Positions 9,182-18,865 of a stretch of 36,078 nt of DNA are shown here, in pieces. The position numbers and the translations under genes are program-made. Below the pieces are notes generated by a model. It was not told the origin of the DNA, did not search any database, and was given only the letters and a program-made list of their open reading frames with translations. Location of the stretch: positions 1 to 36,078 of the forward strand of contig JALRFI010000017.1 of NCBI GenBank assembly GCA_023253775.1, given 5' to 3'. Each line of letters begins with the position of its first letter. Within the stretch, counting starts at the first letter, position 1. The stretch comes from Crocinitomicaceae bacterium (GTDB lineage: Bacteria; Bacteroidota; Bacteroidia; Flavobacteriales_D; Crocinitomicaceae).

Positions 9182-9439
9182 TTATGCCATCTTATTCAAT
9201 TTCTTCACGAAATCGATCGCAGCTTCTTCCATTTTTTCTCTGATCACTTTATAATCCGCTTTTGACTTTGCCCCGTTGATCTTTGCCAGCATATCATCTT
9301 GAAAATCCGCTGCCTCATCAATTAGTTTATCTGCATCAGCACTGTTTTTATCATTCATCATCATTGACATGAAACACTCGTCCACAACATCGAAAACCAT
9401 ATTATTCAGATCTCTCTTAATTGATCGCTTACTTGCCAT
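9182..9439 (-). CDS. Small conserved-looking hypothetical protein (85 aa, helical)
   Basis: Intact ORF with its own terminator, between two terminated units. Confidence 0.75.
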   Translation of the reverse strand: MASKRSIKRDLNNMVFDVVDECFMSMMMNDKNSADADKLIDEAADFQDDMLAKINGAKSKADYKVIREKMEEAAIDFVKKLNKMA

Positions 9440-9519
9440 ATCTTTTTTTTATTAAAATTAAAAAATTGCGCATCGTGCTTGAATCTTCATTCTCAAAGAT
9501 TTAAACGACGAATTGTGAA

Positions 9520-9549
9520 AACGAAATGGGCGACAAAAAGTCGCCCATT
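9520..9549 (-). terminator. Probable intrinsic terminator of pnp
   Basis: AATGGGCGAC-TTTTT-GTCGCCCATT on the minus strand, 10-bp stem, followed by TTCGTTTTC. Confidence 0.75.
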
Positions 9550-9553
9550 CCAC

Positions 9554-11707
9554 TTATGATTGTTTAGGAGCCTCTGCGTTCTCCTGTCTTTCCGGTCTTG
9601 GAAGAAGAACTTTTCTTGAAAGCTTCCATTTTTTCGTTTTTGGATCTTTACCAACTACTTTGAACTTCAGTACATCTCCTTCTTTACAAACGTCTTCCAT
9701 TTTTGCCACTTTCTCCCAAGAGAATTCTGAAATATGGATCAACCCGTCTGTGCCAGGAAGGATCTCGACGAAACATCCGAAATCTTTCACAGATTTCACT
9801 TTTCCTTCGTATTCAACACCTTCTTCGACTTGTGGAGGGAATGCAATCATTTTGATTCTGCGAATCGCTTCTTTCATATCATCAGCATTATTCGACATCA
9901 CCTGTACATTTCCATTACCACTTGGTAGTTCTTCAATTGTGATCGTTGTCTTCGTTTCCTTCTGTAGAGTTTGAATGATCTTTCCTCCAGGTCCGATGAT
10001 CGCTCCGATCACTTCATTAGGAACTTCAAATGCCTCAATTCTAGGAACAAATGACTTAAGATCGCTATTTGGTTGAGCTATTGTTTCTGTAATCTTTCCT
10101 AAAATGTGGAGTCTACCTGCCTTCGCCTGATTCAATGCTTGCATTAAAACTTCGTATGGAAGACCGTCTACCTTGATGTCCATCTGACATGCAGTGATTC
10201 CTTTCGAAGTACCTGTTACTTTAAAGTCCATATCTCCCAAGTGATCTTCATCACCCAAGATATCAGACAATACGGCAAATTTACCATCGTCAGCAACCAA
10301 TCCCATTGCAATTCCCGAAACTGGCGCAGTGATTGGAACACCACCGTCCATCAACGCCAATGTACCAGCACAAACTGTTGCCATTGAAGATGAACCATTT
10401 GATTCAAGAACATCTGAAACCAAACGTATCGTATATGGATAATTCTCAGGAAGAACCGGCTTGATCGCTCTCAACGCCAGGTTTCCGTGACCAATTTCTC
10501 TTCTTGAAGTGCCTCTCAGTGGCTTCGCCTCTCCTGTTGAGAATGGAGGGAAATTGTAATGAAGCATAAACTTCTCAGTCCCCTGGAAAGTTGCCCCATC
10601 GATCAACTGCTCGTCCATTTTACCTCCCAACGTTAGCATTGTCAAAGATTGAGTTTCACCTCTCGTGAAGATCGAAGAGCCGTGAACACATGGTAGGTAA
10701 TTGATCTCAGACCAGATCGGACGAATTTCTTCGAACTTTCTACCGTCAAGACGCTTCCCTTCATGCAACATCACCCAACGAACAGCCTTCTTCTTTACTT
10801 CTGAAAAGTAAACAGAAATGAATCCACCTACTGTTGCAAGTTCCTCTTCAGTGAAATTTGCTTTCACTTCCTCTTTGATCGCATCAAATAACTCAGATCG
10901 CTTAGCCTTATTCGCTAGTCCCATTCTAGCAACATCCTTGCACTTTTCCATTGCAAGTTCGTATACTTTCGCCTTCACTTCATCATTATGAACTTCATGG
11001 CTGTATTCTCTCTTTGGATTTGCTGTTGGAATCTCAGCTGCCAATTCCAACTGGAACTGACACTGCTCTTTAATTGCAATATGTGCGATCTTGATCGCCT
11101 CAACCATTTCCTCTTCAGAGATTTCTTTAAACTCTCCTTCCAGCATGTTGATGTCTTTCGCTGTACCCGCGATCATCATGTCGGCATCCGCATTTTCCAT
11201 TTCCTGCATAGTAGGGTTAATGATCCATTGACCATTTACTCTACCTACACGCACTTCTGACATTGGTCCATTGAATGGAATGTCTGAAACTGCGATCGCA
11301 GCAGATGCTGCTAAACCACAAAGGGCATCCGGATTGTTAACACCATCATAAGACAACAACTGGATCATCAACTGCACTTCCGCATGGTAATCATCCGGAA
11401 AAAGTGGACGAAGCGCTCTGTCTACTAATCGCATTACTAAAATTTCAGATTCTGAAGGACGAGCCTCTCTTCTGAAAAAACCTCCAGGAAAACGTCCTGC
11501 CGCAGCATACTTTTCTCTGTAATCAACTGTTAAAGGAAGAAAATCTACTCCTTCCTTTGCATCTGGAGCTGATACTACTGTCGCAAGCAACATTGTATCC
11601 CCCATTCTTACTACAACAGACCCATCTGCCTGTTTTGCCAATTTACCTGTCTCAACGGTAATTTCTTTACCTCCGGTAAAAATTGACTTTCTTGTTCCTA
11701 TATTCAT
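9554..11707 (-). CDS. pnp: Polyribonucleotide nucleotidyltransferase (PNPase)
   Basis: 717 aa; [34 protein letters not shown] domain [13 protein letters not shown]1 domain [18 protein letters not shown]. Confidence 0.98.
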   Translation of the reverse strand: MNIGTRKSIFTGGKEITVETGKLAKQADGSVVVRMGDTMLLATVVSAPDAKEGVDFLPLTVDYREKYAAAGRFPGGFFRREARPSESEILVMRLVDRALRPLFPDDYHAEVQLMIQLLSYDGVNNPDALCGLAASAAIAVSDIPFNGPMSEVRVGRVNGQWIINPTMQEMENADADMMIAGTAKDINMLEGEFKEISEEEMVEAIKIAHIAIKEQCQFQLELAAEIPTANPKREYSHEVHNDEVKAKVYELAMEKCKDVARMGLANKAKRSELFDAIKEEVKANFTEEELATVGGFISVYFSEVKKKAVRWVMLHEGKRLDGRKFEEIRPIWSEINYLPCVHGSSIFTRGETQSLTMLTLGGKMDEQLIDGATFQGTEKFMLHYNFPPFSTGEAKPLRGTSRREIGHGNLALRAIKPVLPENYPYTIRLVSDVLESNGSSSMATVCAGTLALMDGGVPITAPVSGIAMGLVADDGKFAVLSDILGDEDHLGDMDFKVTGTSKGITACQMDIKVDGLPYEVLMQALNQAKAGRLHILGKITETIAQPNSDLKSFVPRIEAFEVPNEVIGAIIGPGGKIIQTLQKETKTTITIEELPSGNGNVQVMSNNADDMKEAIRRIKMIAFPPQVEEGVEYEGKVKSVKDFGCFVEILPGTDGLIHISEFSWEKVAKMEDVCKEGDVLKFKVVGKDPKTKKWKLSRKVLLPRPERQENAEAPKQS

Positions 11708-11804
11708 ATTCTTACTAATTCCAATTTTAAGTTTCCCGAACTTTTTAAAAAAGAAAGGGACAGCCGAACTTGTTCGATTGCCCCCTCCAATAAATTTGAA
11801 CGAA

Positions 11805-12074
11805 TTAACGACGTAGTCCTAATTCCTTCACGATCGCTCTGTATCGTTCGATATCTTTATTCTTCAAATAGTCAAGCAAGCTTCTACGCTTACCAACCAA
11901 TAATTGAAGAGCTCTTTGAGTACCGTAATCTTTTCTGTTCTTCTTAAGGTGCTCAGTCAAGTGACTGATTCTGTAAGAGAACAATGCGATCTGCGCTTCG
12001 GATGAACCAGTGTTCGTTGCAGCACCACCATGCTTAGCGAAGATCTCTTTTTTCTTTTCTGAATTTAAATACAT
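11805..12074 (-). CDS. rpsO: 30S ribosomal protein S15
   Basis: 89 aa; [48 protein letters not shown]. Confidence 0.98.
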   Translation of the reverse strand: MYLNSEKKKEIFAKHGGAATNTGSSEAQIALFSYRISHLTEHLKKNRKDYGTQRALQLLVGKRRSLLDYLKNKDIERYRAIVKELGLRR

Positions 12075-12104
12075 GCCAATATTCTATTAAATCATTTTTA
12101 TGTA

Positions 12105-12117
12105 GTCGACTTTCGAC
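12105..12117 (-). promoter_or_regulatory. Short inverted repeat in the rpsO 5' leader
   Basis: GTCGA-CTT-TCGAC between the predicted -7 element and the rpsO ATG. Confidence 0.35.
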
Positions 12118-12121
12118 GGTG

Positions 12122-12129
12122 CAAAGATA
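12122..12129 (-). promoter_or_regulatory. Putative -7 element TATCTTTG for rpsO-pnp
   Basis: Minus-strand TATCTTTG, exact match to TAnnTTTG. Confidence 0.6.
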
Positions 12130-12181
12130 GCAATAAATTTGGATCAGGTAAAAAAGTGTCGGAATTTTAATCTTTTATTAA

Positions 12182-14086
12182 TTACATTCTGTCAGGTACC
12201 TGAATACCTAATAAAACCATTCCCAACCTGATCACCTTGGCAACATTTTTACTTAAAACCAATCGCATATAACGAACATCCTCATCGGTCTCGTTCAAGA
12301 TGTATACACTTTGATAAAAGCTATTATACAACTTAACTAATTCAAAAGTATAATTCGCAATTAAAGCCGGCGACATTGTATCGGCTGCCTCACTAATAAC
12401 AGAAGGAAATTCTTCCAATTGCTTGATTAATTCCTGTTCTTCATGTCCAATCGTTCGAACATTGATCTTAGAATTAAAATCCTTGACACCTGATTTTGAT
12501 AAAAGGCTCTGGATTCGAGCATGAGCATACTGAATAAATGGTCCTGTATTCCCATTCAACTCAATAGATTCCTCCGGATTGAACATCATCCTTTTCTTTG
12601 GATCCACCTTCAAAAGATAGTATTTTAACCCACCCATACCAATAGAATTGTAAAGTTGATCCTTCTCCAGATCAGTCATACCATCGAGATGACCTCTTTC
12701 TTTGGTCATTTCTGTCGCTTTATCAACGACTTCAGCCATAAGATCATCTGCATCCACTACGGTACCCTCTCTTGATTTCATTTTCCCTGTTGGCAAGTCT
12801 ACCATTCCGTATGACAAGTGCATACAGTTGTCCGCCCAGGCATACCCCATTTTCTTAAGGATCAAAAACAATACTTTAAAGTGATAGTCCTGTTCATTCC
12901 CTACTGTGTAAATGATCCCATTTAGATCTGGATAATCTTTGAATCGATCCACTGCAGTGCCAATATCCTGAGTCATATAAACTGCCGTTCCATCGGATCT
13001 AAGTACGAGTTTCTCATCCAGACCTTCGTTTGTCAGATCGATCCAAACCGAACCATCCTCTTTTTGATAGAAAATGCCCTTTTCCAGTCCTTCAACAACG
13101 ATATCTTTACCAAGTAAATAGGTGTCTGATTCATAGTAAAGCTTATCGAAATCGACACCCATTGCTTCGTAGGTCGACTCAAATCCTTCATAAACCCAAC
13201 CGTTCATTGTAGTCCATAGCAAATAGGTCTCAGGATCTCTTGCTTCCCATTTGATCAGCATTTCCTTTGCATCTCTCAGAATAGAGGTTTGATTCTTCGC
13301 AAGATCCTTGATCTTATCGTCCAATCCTTTTACCGCCTTTTCGTCCTTGGCTGCTTTCACAGCAGTAAGTCTCAAAAATTCCGACTTAACATCTTCATTT
13401 TCATCTGAAAAATCACCCTTCTCCCATTTCTGGATTAATGATTTCGCTTCAGCATTAAACTGTTTGTCAAATTCGACATAATACTTCCCCACCAACTTAT
13501 CCCCCTTAATACCGGTATTCTGAGGGGTTTCTCTCTCTCCTCTCGCATTTAAAGGTGAGAATCTTTCCCAAGCCAGCATACTCTTACAAATGTGGATCCC
13601 TCGATCGTTGATCACTTGCGTCTTAATAACCTTGTTCCCATTGGCTTTTAGAATTTCAGCTACCGAATACCCAAGGAAATTATTTCTAAGGTGACCTAAA
13701 TGCAAAGGCTTGTTGGTGTTTGGAGACGAATACTCTACCATTACAGTATTCCCCGAGTTTTCAGGCTGATAGCCAAACTTTTCTTCTGAGTTCATTTGGT
13801 TCAAAGCTTTGACCCAAAATTCAGGAGACAAAACAATGTTTAGAAACCCATTAACAACAATTGATTTAGAAATCTCAGGAAACTTTTCACTCAAAATGGC
13901 TGAAACGTGATCCCCTACTTCCTGAGGTGATTTTTTTAAGATCTTGACAAATGGAAATAAGACCAAAGTAAGATCTCCTTCGACATCCTTTCTTGTTTTC
14001 TGAAACTGGATCAAAGATGATTCGATCGGCTGACCAAAAACTTCTAATGCATTTTCGATCAGGTACTTTTTTATTTGAGATTCCAT
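12182..14086 (-). CDS. argS: Arginyl-tRNA synthetase
   Basis: 634 aa; VEYSSPNTNKPLHLGHLRNNFLGYSVAEIL, VGNEQDYHFKVLF, KMKSREGTVV, GPFIQYAHARIQS. Confidence 0.97.
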   Translation of the reverse strand: MESQIKKYLIENALEVFGQPIESSLIQFQKTRKDVEGDLTLVLFPFVKILKKSPQEVGDHVSAILSEKFPEISKSIVVNGFLNIVLSPEFWVKALNQMNSEEKFGYQPENSGNTVMVEYSSPNTNKPLHLGHLRNNFLGYSVAEILKANGNKVIKTQVINDRGIHICKSMLAWERFSPLNARGERETPQNTGIKGDKLVGKYYVEFDKQFNAEAKSLIQKWEKGDFSDENEDVKSEFLRLTAVKAAKDEKAVKGLDDKIKDLAKNQTSILRDAKEMLIKWEARDPETYLLWTTMNGWVYEGFESTYEAMGVDFDKLYYESDTYLLGKDIVVEGLEKGIFYQKEDGSVWIDLTNEGLDEKLVLRSDGTAVYMTQDIGTAVDRFKDYPDLNGIIYTVGNEQDYHFKVLFLILKKMGYAWADNCMHLSYGMVDLPTGKMKSREGTVVDADDLMAEVVDKATEMTKERGHLDGMTDLEKDQLYNSIGMGGLKYYLLKVDPKKRMMFNPEESIELNGNTGPFIQYAHARIQSLLSKSGVKDFNSKINVRTIGHEEQELIKQLEEFPSVISEAADTMSPALIANYTFELVKLYNSFYQSVYILNETDEDVRYMRLVLSKNVAKVIRLGMVLLGIQVPDRM

Positions 14087-14087
14087 T

Positions 14088-15035
14088 TTAATTCAATGCT
14101 TCAATTGTATTGACCATTAGTGAAAATGCCACTTCGGCCATTGTGTTCTTTTTATCGTCAAGACAAGGATTAACCTCAACAAACTCTATACATACTGTTT
14201 TTGGAAATGCAGCAAACATTGACAATATCTCTTGGGCTTCATCAATTGAAAGTCCATTCGAAACCGGCGTTCCTGTTCCGTATGAAGTTTGATCCGGATC
14301 CATTGAATCCACATCGAAAGAAACATAGATCATATCACAATGTGACAATTTATCCTGAATCTCCTTTACCACAGTTTGAACACCAGACTCCCTAACTTCC
14401 GCTACAGTATAATTTTTGATCTTTAATCGATCCGTAAGTTTATTCTCTTGTTCTTCTGTGTCTCTGACCGCAATAAAATAGAGATCCCGAGGATCAAATT
14501 TAGCGCCATTGAACCCAACATTCTTCAATTCTTCCCATTTTTCAATGGATTCAGGACGAACATCATTTATTTTACACTCAAGATTATCTTCAGACAAAGC
14601 AATTGCCAATGGCATACCGTGAATATTACCGCTTGGAGTTGTGTAGGGTGTATGAAGATCTTTATGAGCATCGATCCAGATCACACCAAGCTTCTTATCA
14701 GGACAAGCATTCTTGATCCCAGCTATCGTTCCTGCAGCCGAACCATGATCACCTGCCAAAACAAAGGGGAATTCCCCATTCTTCAATACACCTGAAACCT
14801 TTTCAATGAGATCCTTAAAAATATCAAGTAACCCGTCGATCCTTTTTGCATTTGGATAAGGAGTCGGTTGATCCAATAAATCATTATGATCAATAATCCT
14901 CGATTTTGGATATTTACTAAAAATAGTCGAGCCTTGCTTTCTTGCCGCAGTCATAATTGCTGCTGGACCTAGTGACGCACCTCTTGTTCCCGCAGTGATC
15001 TCCGATGGATTTATTATGAAATGTACTTTCCTCAT
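14088..15035 (-). CDS. Arginase-family ureohydrolase
   Basis: AGDHGSAAGT, WIDAHKDLHT, GNIHGMP and SFDVDSMDP manganese-site motifs. Confidence 0.92.
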   Translation of the reverse strand: MRKVHFIINPSEITAGTRGASLGPAAIMTAARKQGSTIFSKYPKSRIIDHNDLLDQPTPYPNAKRIDGLLDIFKDLIEKVSGVLKNGEFPFVLAGDHGSAAGTIAGIKNACPDKKLGVIWIDAHKDLHTPYTTPSGNIHGMPLAIALSEDNLECKINDVRPESIEKWEELKNVGFNGAKFDPRDLYFIAVRDTEEQENKLTDRLKIKNYTVAEVRESGVQTVVKEIQDKLSHCDMIYVSFDVDSMDPDQTSYGTGTPVSNGLSIDEAQEILSMFAAFPKTVCIEFVEVNPCLDDKKNTMAEVAFSLMVNTIEALN

Positions 15036-15153
15036 AAAGTCGAATGAGCTGCAAAATTAGAATAATTGATCAAGTAATTTGCGCAAAGTAACCTTAGGAT
15101 CATCTCTCCGTTAACAAGAAAACTTTGTTACTTTCGCTCAAAGCCATTAAACG

Positions 15154-15813
15154 ATGTTTAGATACCTCATTCTTATTGTACTTTTTCCGGTAGCTCTTTA
15201 TGCCCAAAAACATGTTTCTTTCACTGGTAAGCTTGTTTACAAAATCACTATTGCTGATACAGCATTTGCAGATCTTGTTCCTATTTCCTATATGACTATA
15301 TTGACTAACGATACGGTCACACGAATCGAAAATGAAACGGATCAACTTGGAAAGCAAGCGTTGATCAAGCACATGGAGCTCAATAAGTCTTATTTATTGA
15401 TTGAAACGCCTATTGAGAATTTTGCAATAAAAACAGATTTGAACAAAGCTGAAGAAAGTCTATCAAAATATTCGTTCAAGAAGAAACGCTTCAAAACAAA
15501 AATTGCAGGTTTAAAGGCGAATAGGCTAGAAGTGTTTCATCCTGATTTTAAGGAGCCTAAAGAGTATTTATATTTAAAAAAATACGGCCCGAAATATCTG
15601 AATAACTTCCTTGATTTTCCGGGACTACCAGCCTTGTTCTATATCATCACAGTCGATGGGGTTTACAAGTATGAGCTTCAGAGTTTAGAAGAGTATCTTC
15701 CAGAAAAAGATCTATTTGGTGTTCCATCAGACTTCAGAAAAGTGGATTTTGCGGAATTCCTTGAGATCATTCTGCAATACGAGCAAAATGGCCCTCCTGA
15801 AAAAGAAGATTAA
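15154..15813 (+). CDS. Secreted hypothetical protein (GLPGLI-like lineage possible)
   Basis: Signal peptide MFRYLILIVLFPVALYAQ; FTGKLVYKITIADT start; no firm domain. Confidence 0.6.
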   Translation: MFRYLILIVLFPVALYAQKHVSFTGKLVYKITIADTAFADLVPISYMTILTNDTVTRIENETDQLGKQALIKHMELNKSYLLIETPIENFAIKTDLNKAEESLSKYSFKKKRFKTKIAGLKANRLEVFHPDFKEPKEYLYLKKYGPKYLNNFLDFPGLPALFYIITVDGVYKYELQSLEEYLPEKDLFGVPSDFRKVDFAEFLEIILQYEQNGPPEKED

Positions 15814-15893
15814 ACTAACATTCTGCTGTTTATAGTTACTTTCTTAACTCGTTATCGGAGCACAACTGTCCATTATCTTCGTAGGATAATCAA

Positions 15894-18425
15894 ATGCTAA
15901 TGGCAGAAAACGAATACAAGGAGAAGGAAGAACCAGTTATCGAGGATAAGACCGGGAAAACTGCGAAGAAAGAGACACGCGCCAAAAAAAGTCAAAGCAC
16001 CTCAGGTAAAACTTCTGCACAGTTCATGTCGATCTTCAAGTTGAATGTTGATGAAAAGAAACTTAACACGACTATTGGCTCGACTTTATTTTTATTGTCG
16101 ATCTTTCTTTTTCTGGCTGGCTTTTCATATATTTTTACTTGGAAGGAGGACCAGGATCAAATACTGAACAAAAGCTTCTTTGAATACATTTTCTTTTCTG
16201 ATGATGTACCTGCTGAAAACTGGTTGGGAAAATTCGGAGCATGGTTTTCGCATCTTCTCATTTTCAAATGGTTCGGACTGGCTTCATTCGGAATCCCTTT
16301 CTTACTTTTTCTTTCAGCAATTAAGCGATTGTTCAAAATCGCTCTTCTGCCAATTAAAACAACCTACCTGAGAACGATCAGCATTATGGTCTGGGCTTCA
16401 ATGTTCCTTGGGGTTTTCGCTCATAAAGTCAATTATCTTGGAGGTTCATTCGGTTATTACATCAACAATTGGTTGAGTATAACTCTTGGGAGCTTTGGAG
16501 CAATAATTACAATTCTCGTTATTGGCTATGTCGGGATGGTTTTATTATTTAATCCTAATTTCAGTGCTTTATTCGATCGCTTTTCAGGTAAGAACATTGA
16601 ACCGGAAGAAGAAACCGAGGATAATTTATTCAAAGAGGATCCTTACAACGACTTTAGTGTAGTCAATACAATAAAAGAAGACGAAATCAAAAAGGATGAA
16701 GTCGCAGAAATAATCAATTTCGATGACGCAGAAGACGATTTTGAATCTGAATTAGAGGTTACTTACAAGGAGGCAGATGACGACTTTGAAGTTGAAATGC
16801 CGCAACAAGAAGAACCTTTAACAACAACTATTGATGATGACTTCTCTGTAGATATTGCCGAAGCGGATGAGTCGCTTGACGAATCAGAGTTGAACTCTCT
16901 GCGCGAAGAATATGGTGATTATGACCCTACTTTAGACCTTTCAACATACAAACTTCCGCCGATAGAACTATTGAAAGAGTATGGTTCAGGAGGTGTTTCA
17001 GTGGATAAACAGGAGCTTGAAGACAACAAGAACAGAATCGTTGAAACTCTATCGCATTACAAGATCGATATAGCAAAGATCAAAGCCACCGTCGGGCCAA
17101 CAGTTACACTTTACGAGATTGTTCCTGCTCCTGGAGTTAGAATTTCGAAGATCAAGAACCTTGAAGACGACATTGCATTAAGTTTAAGTGCTTTGGGAAT
17201 TCGAATCATAGCTCCTATTCCGGGTAAGGGAACAATTGGTATTGAAGTACCAAACTCAAAACCTGAAATGGTATCAATGAGATCCTTGATTGCTTCGGAG
17301 AAATTCCAGACATCGGATGCAGAATTGCCAATCGTAATGGGAAAAACCATCACGAATGAGACGTTCACGTTTGACCTTACAAAAATGCCTCACCTTTTAG
17401 TTGCCGGGGCAACGGGGCAAGGAAAATCAGTAGGATTGAATGCCATATTGATATCCATTCTGTACAAAAAGCATCCTGCTCAAGTCAAGTTTGTTCTCGT
17501 AGATCCTAAAAAGGTTGAATTAACCCTATACAATAAGATTGAACGCCACTACCTTGCTAAACTTCCAGGTGAAGCAGACGCCATCATTACAGATGTGACT
17601 AAGGTTGTCAATACATTGAATTCCCTTTGTATTGAAATGGATGAGCGCTATGAACTATTGAAAGATGCGGGTGTTCGAACGATCATTGAGTACAATGCGA
17701 AATTCATTGCACGAAAACTCAATCCAGAGAAGGGACATCGTTACCTGCCTTACATCGTTGTATTGATAGATGAATTTGCTGACCTCATTATGACAGCAGG
17801 TAAAGAAGTTGAACATCCGATTGCACGTCTTGCGCAGCTAGCCAGAGCAATTGGAATTCATCTCATCGTAGCCACGCAGCGTCCATCTGTGAATGTGATT
17901 ACAGGTATGATCAAGGCCAACTTCCCTGCGCGTATTGGATTTAGAGTATTATCCAAGATAGATTCACGAACCATTCTTGACTCTTCAGGTGCAGATCAAT
18001 TGATAGGTCGAGGTGACATGTTGATCTCAACCGGTTCAGACTTGAAGCGATTGCAATGTGGTTTTGTTGATACTCCTGAAGTAGAAGCGATCTGCAGTTA
18101 CATTGGTGATCAAAGAGGCTATCCTGAAGCTTTCTTGCTTCCTGAATATGTTGGTGAAAGTGGCGAAGGAAATGGTGATATTGACATGGACGAGATCGAT
18201 TCCATGTTTGCTGAAGCTGCACGCATCGTTGTTATCAACCAACAGGGGTCAGCAAGTCTTTTGCAGCGTAAATTGAAGCTTGGATACAATCGAGCAGGAA
18301 GAATCGTTGATCAGCTTGAGGGAATGGGTATCATTGGTTCATTCCAGGGATCAAAAGCAAGAGAAGTACTGTTTAGCGATATAGATTCACTTGATGAATT
18401 CCTGAAAACTAAAGGTATTATCTGA
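15894..18425 (+). CDS. ftsK: DNA translocase FtsK/SpoIIIE
   Basis: N-terminal TM segments, acidic linker, LLVAGATGQGKSVGLNAIL Walker A, VVLIDEFADLIM, IHLIVATQRPSVNVITG, C-terminal gamma winged helix. Confidence 0.97.
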   Translation: MLMAENEYKEKEEPVIEDKTGKTAKKETRAKKSQSTSGKTSAQFMSIFKLNVDEKKLNTTIGSTLFLLSIFLFLAGFSYIFTWKEDQDQILNKSFFEYIFFSDDVPAENWLGKFGAWFSHLLIFKWFGLASFGIPFLLFLSAIKRLFKIALLPIKTTYLRTISIMVWASMFLGVFAHKVNYLGGSFGYYINNWLSITLGSFGAIITILVIGYVGMVLLFNPNFSALFDRFSGKNIEPEEETEDNLFKEDPYNDFSVVNTIKEDEIKKDEVAEIINFDDAEDDFESELEVTYKEADDDFEVEMPQQEEPLTTTIDDDFSVDIAEADESLDESELNSLREEYGDYDPTLDLSTYKLPPIELLKEYGSGGVSVDKQELEDNKNRIVETLSHYKIDIAKIKATVGPTVTLYEIVPAPGVRISKIKNLEDDIALSLSALGIRIIAPIPGKGTIGIEVPNSKPEMVSMRSLIASEKFQTSDAELPIVMGKTITNETFTFDLTKMPHLLVAGATGQGKSVGLNAILISILYKKHPAQVKFVLVDPKKVELTLYNKIERHYLAKLPGEADAIITDVTKVVNTLNSLCIEMDERYELLKDAGVRTIIEYNAKFIARKLNPEKGHRYLPYIVVLIDEFADLIMTAGKEVEHPIARLAQLARAIGIHLIVATQRPSVNVITGMIKANFPARIGFRVLSKIDSRTILDSSGADQLIGRGDMLISTGSDLKRLQCGFVDTPEVEAICSYIGDQRGYPEAFLLPEYVGESGEGNGDIDMDEIDSMFAEAARIVVINQQGSASLLQRKLKLGYNRAGRIVDQLEGMGIIGSFQGSKAREVLFSDIDSLDEFLKTKGII

Positions 18426-18793
18426 TGAAACGTGTCGCATTGATTGCATGCGTAAAGGAAAAGAAAGACTACTCCTGCGCTGCCATCGAAATGTACGAAG
18501 GACTCTTTCCATCTTGGTTGCAACATAGCAAACGCCTTAAAGCAGAACAGTTCTATATTCTTTCAGGAAAATATGGTTTACTGAAGCCTGACGACATCAT
18601 TGAACCTTATGATTTCAATTTGAACCACGCCACAAAAGAATACCTGGATGAATGGAATGATAAAGTCTTGAAACGCTTGAATGAGCTGGAAAACATTACC
18701 GATTGTGAATTTTTGATCTACACTAATTCGACCTATATGGAGGAGTTGATCAAAGTCTTACCTTTTTATACTATTCCGCTTTCAATTGACTGA
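18425..18793 (+). CDS. Small DUF6884-type protein with a YaaA-like core motif
   Basis: 122 aa; MKRVALIACVKEKK, YILSGKYGLLKPDDIIEPYDF; TGATG overlap with the ftsK stop. Confidence 0.75.
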   Translation: MKRVALIACVKEKKDYSCAAIEMYEGLFPSWLQHSKRLKAEQFYILSGKYGLLKPDDIIEPYDFNLNHATKEYLDEWNDKVLKRLNELENITDCEFLIYTNSTYMEELIKVLPFYTIPLSID

Positions 18794-18865
18794 TATCGAA
18801 CATCTTCTTCATCTCAACAATAATTGAAAAAACATCCTTAGATTTGATATTCTAAATTTTGACGA

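Noticed and set aside
9660-11260. Plus-strand ORFs antisense to pnp (9660-9974, 9734-9928, 10988-11260)
   Set aside because: Shadow ORFs of a strongly conserved gene; low-complexity Phe/Ser/Ile composition.
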